A stretch of 64,000 nucleotides of DNA from Microvirga terricola (GTDB lineage Bacteria; Pseudomonadota; Alphaproteobacteria; Rhizobiales; Beijerinckiaceae), in assembly GCF_011777495.1 (NCBI RefSeq), contig NZ_JAATJS010000003.1, positions 248,001 to 312,000 on the forward strand, in the 5' to 3' direction. Below, piece after piece: positions 9,161 to 17,334 of this stretch. The notes beneath the pieces are model-generated. The model was given only the letters and a program-made list of their open reading frames with translations. It was not told the origin of the DNA and ran no database searches. A program made the position numbers and the translations under genes. The first letter of the stretch is position 1, and each line of letters opens with the position of its first letter.

Positions 9161-10687
9161 CTATCGCCGAGCTAGCCGCACACCGAGGGCTTTCAGCCCA
9201 CCCAGCAGGGTCGCTCCGTAGAGCGCGGCCCCCGTGGCTCCCAGCATTGCAAGCAAAGTTTCGTTTCGCCACGCAGGCAGCGAAGCCGTCCAGCGTGACA
9301 GCGGCTCGGGCGCGAACCAGGCGAAAAGGCCGAGCAGGAGGCTGGCAACGACAACCGCCGCGCAGGTGCGGCCGAGCGTATGGCTCGGGTCGGTCCAACC
9401 ACGGCGATAGGCCAGCGCAAAGAGCAGCAGCAGGTTGACCCAGACGCCGAGCGACGTACCGAGCGCCAAACCGACGACGCCGAAGGGGCCCATCAGAACG
9501 ATTTTCAGAAGCACGTTCACGGCCACCGCCGTCAGCGAGGCGTAGAGCGGCGTCACCGTGTCGGCACGCGAATAAAAGCTTGCTAGTGCCGAGCGGATCA
9601 GCACGGCTGCGGGCAGGCCGATGGAATAGGCCGCGAGTGCTGCGCCCGCGCGCCGCGCCGCCTCCGCATCGAAAGCACCGCGCTGGAAGAGGGCGGTCAT
9701 GATGAGATCGGGCATCGCCACGAACGCGACGAGGAAGGGAGCCGCGAGCGCCAGCGTCAAGCCCACCGCGCGGTTCTGCGCCGCATGCGCGCCGGTGACA
9801 TCGCCGCCCGCGATGCGGCGGCTCATTTCCGGCAAAAGCACGGTGCCTGCCGCGATGCCGATAACGCCGAGCGGGAGCTGATAGATGCGGTCGGCGTAAT
9901 AGAGCGAGGACACCGCGCCCGTCGGCAGGAACGAAGCGATGATGGTGTCCGCGAAGATCGCGATCTGAACGCCTGCGGAGCCGATGATGGCGGGCCCCAA
10001 CGTCTTGAAGAAGCTTTTCATCGTGGGATCGAGACGCGGCTTCTCCAGCCCCGGCGCGACTTTCAGGCGCTGCGCCGCGACCCAAACGAGCACGAGTTCC
10101 AGCACGCCCGCGACCGCGATGCCCCAGGCGGCGGCGTGGCCTGCGCTCGGGAAGCGGAAAGCGACCGCCAGCGCCGCAATCAGCGACAGGTTCAGCAATA
10201 CTGGTGCCGCGGCAGCGGCGGCGAAACGCTCATGCGCGTTCAGGATCGCGGAGAGGATCGTGACGAGGGTGATGAAGAGGAGGTAGGGGAAGGTGATGCG
10301 GGTCAGCGTCACCGCAAGGTCGAATTTTGCCGGATACTCGGCAAAGCCCGGCGCGAGCAGCTGCACGACGACCGGCATCGCGAGGAAGGCGAGCACGAGC
10401 AGTACGATCTGCACGATCAGCATGAGGCTCGTGATGCGGCCTGCAAAAGTGCGAGCGGGCTTTTCGCCCTCTGTTTCGAGCACGCGCGCATAGGTCGGCA
10501 GAAACGCGTTGTTGAACGCGCCTTCGCTAAAGATCTGGCGAAAGTTGTTGGGGATGCGGAAGGCGACGACGAATGCATCGGCAATCGGCCCTGCGCCCAT
10601 CACGGCGGCAATCACTACGTCGCGGACGAAACCTGTAAGACGGGAGACGAGGGTCCAGCCGCCGACGGAAAGGATCTTCTTGAACAT
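9161..10687 (-). CDS. murJ: Lipid II flippase MurJ (MviN)
   Basis: A 508-residue integral membrane protein of the MOP exporter superfamily that flips lipid II to the periplasmic side for peptidoglycan synthesis. The N-terminus MFKKILSVGGWTLVSRLTGF carries the family signature, followed by RDVVIAAVMGAGPIADAF and NNFRQIFSEGAFNNAFLP. Around fourteen hydrophobic segments are visible, the usual number. It starts three bases after the stop of the glycosyltransferase gene, so the two form an operon. Its 3' end abuts the palindromic repeat. Essential in most Gram-negative bacteria. Confidence 0.95.
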   Translation of the reverse strand: MFKKILSVGGWTLVSRLTGFVRDVVIAAVMGAGPIADAFVVAFRIPNNFRQIFSEGAFNNAFLPTYARVLETEGEKPARTFAGRITSLMLIVQIVLLVLAFLAMPVVVQLLAPGFAEYPAKFDLAVTLTRITFPYLLFITLVTILSAILNAHERFAAAAAAPVLLNLSLIAALAVAFRFPSAGHAAAWGIAVAGVLELVLVWVAAQRLKVAPGLEKPRLDPTMKSFFKTLGPAIIGSAGVQIAIFADTIIASFLPTGAVSSLYYADRIYQLPLGVIGIAAGTVLLPEMSRRIAGGDVTGAHAAQNRAVGLTLALAAPFLVAFVAMPDLIMTALFQRGAFDAEAARRAGAALAAYSIGLPAAVLIRSALASFYSRADTVTPLYASLTAVAVNVLLKIVLMGPFGVVGLALGTSLGVWVNLLLLFALAYRRGWTDPSHTLGRTCAAVVVASLLLGLFAWFAPEPLSRWTASLPAWRNETLLAMLGATGAALYGATLLGGLKALGVRLARR

Positions 10688-10690
10688 GGA

Positions 10691-11677
10691 TCAAGACCGC
10701 CGCAGCCGCGGATCTTCAGGCACCAGCGTATCGCTGACATCCGCCGCTCCGCCGACACGCTCGGCCACCACATAGAGCGGCCGCCGTTTCACCTCGGCGA
10801 AGATGCGCCCGACATATTCGCCGACGATGCCAAGCGACATGAGTTGGATGCCGGAGAAGAACATGACGGAGACAATCAGGCTCGGGAAGCCGGGGAGGTC
10901 GCTGCCGTACAAGAGCGTGCGGATGAGAAAGTAGATCGCGGTGGCGATGGAGAGGAACGAGATCAGGAAGCCGATATAGGTCCAGATGCGCAGAGGCACC
11001 GTCGAGAACGCGGCAATGCCGTCGAACGCGAAGCGCACGAGCTTGCGGAAACTCCACTTGGTCGTTCCACGCTGCCGCTCCTCGACGATGAAGGGCACGC
11101 CGGTGTTCTTGAAGCCGATCCAGGCATAAAGCCCCTTCGAAAAGCGCGCCTTTTCGCCAAGCGAACGCAGGACCTCGACGCCTTTACGGTCGATAAGCCG
11201 GAAATCGCCCGCGCCTTCGGGCAGGCTGACTTCTCCGAACCGCGCGAAGAGCTGATAGAACAGATGCGCGAAGCCGCGCTTCACGCGGGTCTCGTCCGAG
11301 CGGTCGGTGCGCTGGCCATAGACCATGAGGTATCCATCTTTCCAGCGCTCGACGAAGGCTTCGATCATCTCCGGCGGGTGCTGAAGGTCGGCGTCCATGA
11401 TGACGACGGCATCGCCCCGCGCATGGTCGAGCCCGGCGGCGATGGCGATTTCCTTGCCGAAATTGCGGCTGAAGGAGACCGCACCGATGCGTGGCTCCGT
11501 CTTGCTGATGGACTTGATGATCGCGAGCGTATCGTCCCGGCTGCCGTCATCCACGAACACCACGTCCCAGACGGAAGTGATCCGGTTTAGGACGGGGAGG
11601 AGACGTTCACAGAGCGGTGCAATGTTCGCACTCTCGTTATGGACGGGGATGATAACGCTCAGTTTGGGCGAGGCCAC
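10691..11677 (-). CDS. Family 2 glycosyltransferase, polyprenol-phosphate sugar type
   Basis: The roughly 328-residue product has a cytosolic GT-A domain followed by two C-terminal membrane helices (about residues 225-300), the layout of GtrB/ArnC/DPM1-like enzymes that attach a sugar to a polyprenyl phosphate carrier. Visible signatures are SVIIPVHNE, VFVDDGSRDDT, the metal-binding DADLQHPPE and QRTDR. GTG at 11677 is preferred because AAGGA lies seven bases upstream; ATG at 11704 would add nine residues with no clear site. It is co-transcribed with murJ (three-base gap) and divergent from the ChbG/HpnK gene, suggesting a cell-envelope glycolipid role. Confidence 0.87.
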   Translation of the reverse strand: MASPKLSVIIPVHNESANIAPLCERLLPVLNRITSVWDVVFVDDGSRDDTLAIIKSISKTEPRIGAVSFSRNFGKEIAIAAGLDHARGDAVVIMDADLQHPPEMIEAFVERWKDGYLMVYGQRTDRSDETRVKRGFAHLFYQLFARFGEVSLPEGAGDFRLIDRKGVEVLRSLGEKARFSKGLYAWIGFKNTGVPFIVEERQRGTTKWSFRKLVRFAFDGIAAFSTVPLRIWTYIGFLISFLSIATAIYFLIRTLLYGSDLPGFPSLIVSVMFFSGIQLMSLGIVGEYVGRIFAEVKRRPLYVVAERVGGAADVSDTLVPEDPRLRRS

Positions 11678-11771
11678 GCAAAAGTCCTTCTTTGTCGCGC
11701 GCATTGAGAGCCGAGTTTGCAGCTTTGCTCAAGGGGATTAGGCTGCGGCAAAGCCGTTTTTGGGGATATTC

Positions 11772-12617
11772 ATGGTTTTGCCACGTTCTGCCGTGCTCTG
11801 CGCCGACGATTTCGGCCTCTCCGATGGGGTCAGCCAGGGCATTCTGGAACTGGCCGAGGCGGGCCGGCTCTCGGCGACGGGTGCGATGACCAACATGCCC
11901 GGCTGGCGGCGCAACGCCCCGGCCCTGACGGCGGTGAGAGGGCGGATCGGGATCGGCCTGCACCTCAACCTGACCACGGGCTCTCCGCTGGCGCCCATGC
12001 CTTATCTGGCGCCGGGGGGAGGCTTTCCTGCCTTGAAGGACCTGCTCGTGAAGGCGGTGGCCGGGCGGCTGCCAGCCGCCGAGGTTCGCGGGGAGATTGC
12101 CCGGCAGCTGGACGCCTTCACCGAGGCCCATGGCGAGCTGCCATCCTTTGTCGACGGGCATCAGCATGTCCATGTCCTGCCGGTGATCCGCTCGGCTCTA
12201 CTGCGGGTGCTGGAGGAGAAAGGCTATGGCGGGCGGCTCTGGGTGCGCGATCCGTCCGACCGGGTCTCCGCGATCCTGCAGCGGCCCATCGGGCGGGCGA
12301 AAGCGCTGGTCGTGAAGGGGCTGGCCTCCGGCTTCGCACGGCGCGCCCGTGCGGCTGGGTTCTGGACCAATGATGGCTTTTCCGGCTTTTCGCCTCTGGA
12401 CTTATCCGTTTCAGCGCAAAGCGTCTTCGAGAGCGGGTTCGCCGATCTGGGCACGATGCCCCTCATCATGTGCCACCCGGGCTATGTGGATGAGGAATTG
12501 CGCCGCCTCGACCCGGCGGTGGAGAGCCGCCCGGTCGAACTCGCCTATCTCAAGTCCGAAGCCTTCGGCGCGCTGCTGGAGGAGAGGGAGATCAGGCTCG
12601 TCCCCGGCCCGACCTGA
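11772..12617 (+). CDS. ChbG/HpnK family carbohydrate deacetylase
   Basis: A 281-residue YdjC-family deacetylase, related to chitooligosaccharide deacetylase ChbG and hopanoid HpnK. The metal-binding Asp pair is seen in CADDFGLS near residue 10, and histidines in IGLHLNLTTGSP and VDGHQHVHVLP; MCHPGYVDEEL near residue 230 carries another conserved His. ATG at 11772 is chosen because GGGGA stands six bases upstream; a TTG at 11760 extends the frame by four codons. It is divergent from the polyprenol-phosphate glycosyltransferase gene, so a role in trimming an acetylated envelope sugar is plausible but inferred. No other hopanoid genes are present. Confidence 0.85.
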   Translation: MVLPRSAVLCADDFGLSDGVSQGILELAEAGRLSATGAMTNMPGWRRNAPALTAVRGRIGIGLHLNLTTGSPLAPMPYLAPGGGFPALKDLLVKAVAGRLPAAEVRGEIARQLDAFTEAHGELPSFVDGHQHVHVLPVIRSALLRVLEEKGYGGRLWVRDPSDRVSAILQRPIGRAKALVVKGLASGFARRARAAGFWTNDGFSGFSPLDLSVSAQSVFESGFADLGTMPLIMCHPGYVDEELRRLDPAVESRPVELAYLKSEAFGALLEEREIRLVPGPT

Positions 12618-12624
12618 CAACAAA

Positions 12625-12648
12625 AAAGGGCCTCCGGAGAGGCCCTTT
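12625..12648. terminator. Bidirectional intrinsic terminator
   Basis: AAAGGGCCTC (12625-12634) pairs with GAGGCCCTTT (12639-12648) around a four-base loop. On the minus strand the hairpin is followed by TTTTTG. It separates the convergent deacetylase and superoxide dismutase genes and can serve both. Confidence 0.82.
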
Positions 12649-12669
12649 CGATGTCGGTTTGAGCCGCGC

Positions 12670-13269
12670 TTACTTCGTCGCCGCTTCATACATCTCTTCG
12701 ACGTAGGCCCAGTTCACGAGGTTTTCCAGGAACGCCTTGAGGTAATCGGGACGGCGGTTGCGGTAATCGATGTAGTAGGAGTGCTCCCACACGTCGCAGC
12801 CCAGGATCGGTTGCGCGCCGTGGACCAGCGGGTTCTCGCCGTTCGGGGTCTTCATGACGGTGATCCTGCCGTCCTTGATGGCGAGCCAGGCCCAGCCGGA
12901 GCCGAACTGGCCGGTGCCGGCGGCGATGAAGTCCTCCTTCATCTTGTCCACCGAGCCGAGGTCGGACACGATCTGCTTCTCGAGCTTGCCCGGCAGCGCG
13001 CCGCCGCCATTGGGCTTCATCCAGCGCCAGAAATGAATGTGGTTGTAGTGCTGGCCGGCATTGTTGAAGAGCGCCTGATTCTTGCCGAAGGAGCCCTTCA
13101 CGACCTCCTCGACGCTCCTGCCCTCGAACTCCGTGCCTTTCAGCAGGTTGTTGCCGGTGTTGACGTAGGCCGCATGGTGCTTGTCGTGGTGAAACTCCAG
13201 CGTTTCTTTCGACATGTAGGGCTGCAGCGCATCGTAGGCGTAGGGCAGTTCGGGCAGTGTGAACGACAT
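12670..13269 (-). CDS. sodB: Superoxide dismutase, iron type
   Basis: A 199-residue cytosolic superoxide dismutase of the Fe/Mn family. The metal ligands fit His27, His77, Asp159 and His163 (in EFHHDKHH, HYNHIHFW and DVWEHSYY). Gln73, in NNAGQHYNH, sits where iron enzymes place their second-shell glutamine; manganese enzymes usually have glycine there, so the iron type is favoured, though cambialistic activity cannot be excluded. AAAGGAG lies six bases before the ATG. It is monocistronic, with a terminator on its 3' side. No signal peptide is present. Confidence 0.95.
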   Translation of the reverse strand: MSFTLPELPYAYDALQPYMSKETLEFHHDKHHAAYVNTGNNLLKGTEFEGRSVEEVVKGSFGKNQALFNNAGQHYNHIHFWRWMKPNGGGALPGKLEKQIVSDLGSVDKMKEDFIAAGTGQFGSGWAWLAIKDGRITVMKTPNGENPLVHGAQPILGCDVWEHSYYIDYRNRRPDYLKAFLENLVNWAYVEEMYEAATK

Positions 13270-13445
13270 CGGAGTCTCCTTTGAGAGATTGAGCGACCCG
13301 GCTGCTTAGTTAAAGCGCGATGGCCCGCAGGGCAACGGCCAAGCTTCTGACTTTTTGGGGCGTAAGCTTTTCTTAATATTGCCTTTCGCCTATAGATACC
13401 TAGCTTCCGCGGTCGGTAGCATTTGGTTTGCGTTTCGGAGTTTTC

Positions 13446-14309
13446 ATGATCGTCGCTCTTTTCACCCTTTCCCTTGCGATGATTGTGGGTGGACTTCTCT
13501 CGGTTTTCCTGGGCTGGGACATCGTCCTGATCGAGCGCGGGTGGACCATGGTCATCGCCGGCGCGGTCACCGCGGCGAGCGGCGCCGTTCTCTTAGGAGT
13601 CACCGCCGCCGTCTCGAAGCTCTCCAAAATCCAATCGGAACTGGCGCGGCTGCATTCGGGACTTAACGAGGTCCCGGCTGAGCCTGCCGCTGTTGTCCCC
13701 GCGGCCGGCCTCTCGCTTGCCGCGCTTGCCGGCGGCTTGTTCGGTGGCGGCCTTTTGAAGGGTCGGGCGGACAAGGCCGAGAAGACCGAAGAGCGCCCAC
13801 TGCCTTTCTTCGGCACGGACAAGCACGGGCAGGGGGACGAGGTGGCCCTCGCTTCCGAAGGGCTCGAGGAAACCCGTCTGCCGGAGGAAACGCCATTCGG
13901 CTCCAAGGTGTCCTTGGAGGAGGAGGCCGCCGAGGTTGCTCCCCCCGCTGAGGACGAGTTCGCCCCGGCGAAAGTGCCGGAATTCCTCTTTGCGGAACGC
14001 TACCGGGAGACGAGCTACACCGAGACCCGCGTCACCGAGGTCGACGATGGGCTCTACGTGTCGCAGAAAACCGTCGAGACCTTCACGAGCGAGCCTGAGG
14101 AGAAGGCGGAGGCCGCGCCCGAGGCTGCCGAGTCTGCTCCCAAGGCGACCGTCATCGGCACCTATAATTCCGGCGACAACAAATACGTGATGTATTCGGA
14201 CGGCTCGATCGAGGCGGAGACGCCGCAGGGGATGTTTACGTTCAAGTCCCTGGACGAGCTGAAGGAGTTCATCGCCTCCGGCGGCGAAGGTCCGGCTTCA
14301 GCTACTTGA
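13446..14309 (+). CDS. Membrane-anchored protein of unknown function
   Basis: Encodes 287 residues. Two N-terminal transmembrane helices (about residues 1-25 and 33-55) are followed by a long acidic, alanine- and proline-rich region of low complexity, then a short folded C-terminal segment (about 235-280) with GTYNSGDNKYVMYSDGSIEA, which resembles a small beta hairpin repeated in other rhizobial envelope proteins. ATG at 13446 follows GGAG at nine bases; a TTG at 13428 is the longer alternative. The stop overlaps the end of the convergent hydrolase gene by eight bases. No function can be given. Confidence 0.75.
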   Translation: MIVALFTLSLAMIVGGLLSVFLGWDIVLIERGWTMVIAGAVTAASGAVLLGVTAAVSKLSKIQSELARLHSGLNEVPAEPAAVVPAAGLSLAALAGGLFGGGLLKGRADKAEKTEERPLPFFGTDKHGQGDEVALASEGLEETRLPEETPFGSKVSLEEEAAEVAPPAEDEFAPAKVPEFLFAERYRETSYTETRVTEVDDGLYVSQKTVETFTSEPEEKAEAAPEAAESAPKATVIGTYNSGDNKYVMYSDGSIEAETPQGMFTFKSLDELKEFIASGGEGPASAT

Positions 14310-14856
14310 GAAGCGGCGAAAGGGTGCGGAAGTCCTCCGTCCCCGCCTGTTCGAGCCATTCGAACACGACCATCTCCATCGTCACCCAGTGACACCCCGC
14401 ATGCAGAAGCCGCCCGCGCGTGGCGTCGATGCTGTGCGCGGCGCGACTCGAGATCGCGTCGCCGATCGTAAAGACATGTAGGCCGCTCTCCCTGAAACCC
14501 AGGGCGCTTTGCAGCACGCAGACGTGGGCCTCCGTTCCGCAAATCAGGAGTTGATCCCGGCCCTGTCCCCGCAGGGCTGCAACATGCGCTGCGATGGCTG
14601 GATCGCCGGCTGCCGAAAAACTCGTCTTCGGTAGAATGATCGTTTCGATGGGCAGCGCATCCGCGATAGCCGGAACGGTCGAGCCGAGACCTCGGGGATA
14701 TTGCTCGGTGACAGTCACGGGAACGCCGAGACGCCCCGCCGCCTGAAGCAGGACTTTCGTGCGCTCGATAACCTTTTCGCTCTCCAGTATCGCAGGCAGC
14801 AACCGCATCTGGAGATCGACGACGAGAAGCTGCGAGCGGGCTGCATCGAGAAGCAT
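14302..14856 (-). CDS. Isochorismatase-like cysteine hydrolase
   Basis: A 184-residue member of the isochorismatase/nicotinamidase superfamily. The catalytic triad fits Asp14 (in LLVVDLQMRLLP), Lys77 (LPKTSFSA) and Cys113 (CGTEAHVCV), with the usual cis-peptide region GTEAHVC. Such proteins are close to E. coli YcaC and are hydrolases of unknown substrate. It begins three bases after the histidine kinase stop codon on the same strand, so it is almost certainly co-transcribed with it. The 3' end overlaps the convergent membrane-protein gene. Confidence 0.88.
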   Translation of the reverse strand: MLLDAARSQLLVVDLQMRLLPAILESEKVIERTKVLLQAAGRLGVPVTVTEQYPRGLGSTVPAIADALPIETIILPKTSFSAAGDPAIAAHVAALRGQGRDQLLICGTEAHVCVLQSALGFRESGLHVFTIGDAISSRAAHSIDATRGRLLHAGCHWVTMEMVVFEWLEQAGTEDFRTLSPLLK

Positions 14857-14859
14857 GGC

Positions 14860-17247
14860 TCAATGATCCGGGTTGAAGGGTGGCGGCTCACCGGGGATTG
14901 GCATGGTCATCGTGAAGCGCAGGCCGTCGGAACGGAAGTCCATCTTCACGTCGGCCTGCAACTGCGTCGTCAGCACGCGTTGGAGAAGTCGCGAGCCGAA
15001 GCCTTGCTGTGATGGCGCGGCGACACGCGGGCCGCCTTGTTCCGTCCATGAAAAATGGAGGATTGGCTTCTCGCCGCTATGCTCGACGCTCCACTTCACT
15101 TCCACCGCGCCGCCGAAGGTCGACAGCGCGCCGTGCTTCGCAGCATTGGTCGTCAGTTCATGAATCGCCATACCCACCGGCACCGCGGCCTCGGAGGGGA
15201 GTTCGACGAAGGGGCCCTCCACCGTCACCCGGTTCCGGGCCTCGTCCTCATAAGGGCCGAGTTCGGTGCGGATCAGATCTTCAAGCGCCGCCTTCTGCCA
15301 GAGATCCTCAGTGAGAAGATTGTGCGTGCGCGCGAGCGAGACAATGCGGCCGACGAAACCCTGATAGAACTCGTCGATGCTCGTTGCGGTGCGCGCCGTC
15401 GAACCGACGATGGCCTGGACGGTTGCCAGCGTATTCTTCACACGGTGGTGCAATTCGCGAATGAGCAATTGCTGCCGCAGTTCCGCCTGCTTGTAGCGCG
15501 TGATGTCGAGATTGACGCCGACCATGCGCAAAGGGTTTTTCTGGTCGTCGTAGAAAATCAGCGCGATAGTGTCGATGACGCGTAAGGCTCGATCCGCGCG
15601 GTGGATGCGATAGGTCACGTTGATTTCGGGAGCGTGACGAGCCAGTGCCTCCTGAACCTCTTTGTTATATGCCACGAGATCGTCACGATGGACGCGCTCT
15701 TCCCAGGCGGCGAGGTCGCCCTTGAAAGTTCCCGGATCCACACCGAACAGGCGCTCCTGCTCAGGCGTCCAGGTCACTTTGCCCGAAGGAATATCCCAGT
15801 CGAAAACGCCGATTCCGGCGGCTCTTTGCGCGAGCGCGAGACGTTCTTCGCTTGCACGCAGCGCTTTCTCGGTTTCCTTCATGTCGTGGATATCGACGCT
15901 GGTGCCGACCCAGCCCTTGAACTCGCCTCGGGCGCCATGGAGCGGAGCGGCTTGAAACAAATGCCAGCGGTATTCGCCATCGGCGGATCTGCAGCGCGCC
16001 TCGGTCTCATAGGACGACTCGTTGCGCCGGACTTCCTTGGCGTCCTCCATGATCCGGGCGATATCGTCGGGATGAATCGCGCCCATCCAGCTGTGGCCAA
16101 GCGCCTGTTCCGCCGGCATGCCCGAATACTTCACCCAACGTTCGTTCGCGTAGGTCAGCTGGAAGTCCGAATTGAGGATCCAGACCAGCGCGGGCAACGA
16201 CTCCGCAATGATGCGGAAGCGTGCCTCCGTTTCGCGAAGGCCGATTTCAGCTCTCGCTTTCTCCACCGCGGCCCAAGTGCGCTTGGCCACGTCCTGAATC
16301 AGCGAAATATCCTCATCCGACCAGTTCCGGGGCTCGGATGAGCTCACATAGAGCATCGCTTCCAGTCGGCCGTTTTTGAGGAGGGGCGTAGTCAGAATCG
16401 TCCTGATGTTTGTAATGGAATAAAGAGACTGAAGCGCGGGGTCACTCACACGTGGGTCCATCTTGACATCCCGTGAGACGACGACGCGACCCTGCTTGAA
16501 CTCCTCGGCCATCCATGAAGGAAGATCATGCAGACGGTAGCTCCGCCCTTCATTGCTGATCGCGCCTCTGGACCACTCCCGTTCTGAATGCACAAGATCG
16601 GTGACTGCGTCGTACTCTCCGTAGCCGGCACTATCCACCTTCAGAAGGCGCCCCAGGCTCCGTGCCATTGCTTCCATGATCTCATGAGGATCATCGAAGC
16701 TCTGCAACTGGTCGTTCAAGTTCAGCAGAAACTCTTGCCGGCGTTGGGCAAGATGGCTTTCCTCCTTCGCCTTCGCCCGCTCGGATGTATCCTGCGACAC
16801 GCCGATCAGGCGGACCGGCTGATCGTTTTCATAAACTGCGAGGCCGCGCGTCAGAACACGCCCGCTACGTCCGTCGGGCTTGATGATGCGGTGCTCGACG
16901 TTGAAATCGGTTTTCGTCGTGAGGGCGAACTCGATTGCCAGATTGATGCGTTCCACATCATCGGGGTGCAGGATCTGCTGCAGCTGCGCATAAGTCATCG
17001 ACTCGTTCGGAGAGAGGCCGAACATTGCCTTGAAGCTTGCGCTGGCGCTGAACTCGTCCGTTTCGAGGTCACGCTCCCATGAGCCGAGCTTGCCGACCTC
17101 CAGCGCCATACGCAACTTTCCGTTGCTGTTGTGGAGATCTTGCTCGGCTTGGGCGAGGCGTTGTTCAAGATCAGCAAGGCGCTGCTTGTCCGTGGACTCA
17201 GCGGCCGGAGTTTTTTTTGTGATGGGCGTCTTGCCTCGATTGTTCAT
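14860..17247 (-). CDS. PAS/GAF sensor histidine kinase, HWE type
   Basis: A 795-residue soluble sensor kinase. Order of domains: a predicted coiled coil (about 18-45), PAS (about 45-160), GAF (about 175-330), PAS (about 345-465), PAS (about 470-595), then an HWE kinase domain whose phosphoacceptor region RELHHRVKNTLATVQAI begins near residue 597. IHELTTNAAKHGAL near 696 is the N box, and the ATP lid is short, as in HWE kinases, which in alphaproteobacteria often feed general stress or light responses. No membrane segment is seen, so the signal is probably cytosolic (the GAF or PAS ligand is unknown). No response regulator is adjacent. An isochorismatase-like gene follows immediately. Confidence 0.9.
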   Translation of the reverse strand: MNNRGKTPITKKTPAAESTDKQRLADLEQRLAQAEQDLHNSNGKLRMALEVGKLGSWERDLETDEFSASASFKAMFGLSPNESMTYAQLQQILHPDDVERINLAIEFALTTKTDFNVEHRIIKPDGRSGRVLTRGLAVYENDQPVRLIGVSQDTSERAKAKEESHLAQRRQEFLLNLNDQLQSFDDPHEIMEAMARSLGRLLKVDSAGYGEYDAVTDLVHSEREWSRGAISNEGRSYRLHDLPSWMAEEFKQGRVVVSRDVKMDPRVSDPALQSLYSITNIRTILTTPLLKNGRLEAMLYVSSSEPRNWSDEDISLIQDVAKRTWAAVEKARAEIGLRETEARFRIIAESLPALVWILNSDFQLTYANERWVKYSGMPAEQALGHSWMGAIHPDDIARIMEDAKEVRRNESSYETEARCRSADGEYRWHLFQAAPLHGARGEFKGWVGTSVDIHDMKETEKALRASEERLALAQRAAGIGVFDWDIPSGKVTWTPEQERLFGVDPGTFKGDLAAWEERVHRDDLVAYNKEVQEALARHAPEINVTYRIHRADRALRVIDTIALIFYDDQKNPLRMVGVNLDITRYKQAELRQQLLIRELHHRVKNTLATVQAIVGSTARTATSIDEFYQGFVGRIVSLARTHNLLTEDLWQKAALEDLIRTELGPYEDEARNRVTVEGPFVELPSEAAVPVGMAIHELTTNAAKHGALSTFGGAVEVKWSVEHSGEKPILHFSWTEQGGPRVAAPSQQGFGSRLLQRVLTTQLQADVKMDFRSDGLRFTMTMPIPGEPPPFNPDH

Positions 17248-17334
17248 GAGCGCACGCTTTCTTTGATCTCATGGCTCAATCGTGACCGCGCTCCGACTCC
17301 GGAGCGCCGTAAAATGGTACTCAAGTGTTCTCTC

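Noticed and set aside
9785..11590. Plus-strand open frame of 601 codons across murJ and the glycosyltransferase gene
   Set aside because: It spans two convincing minus-strand genes and their junction and has a composition typical of antisense translation.
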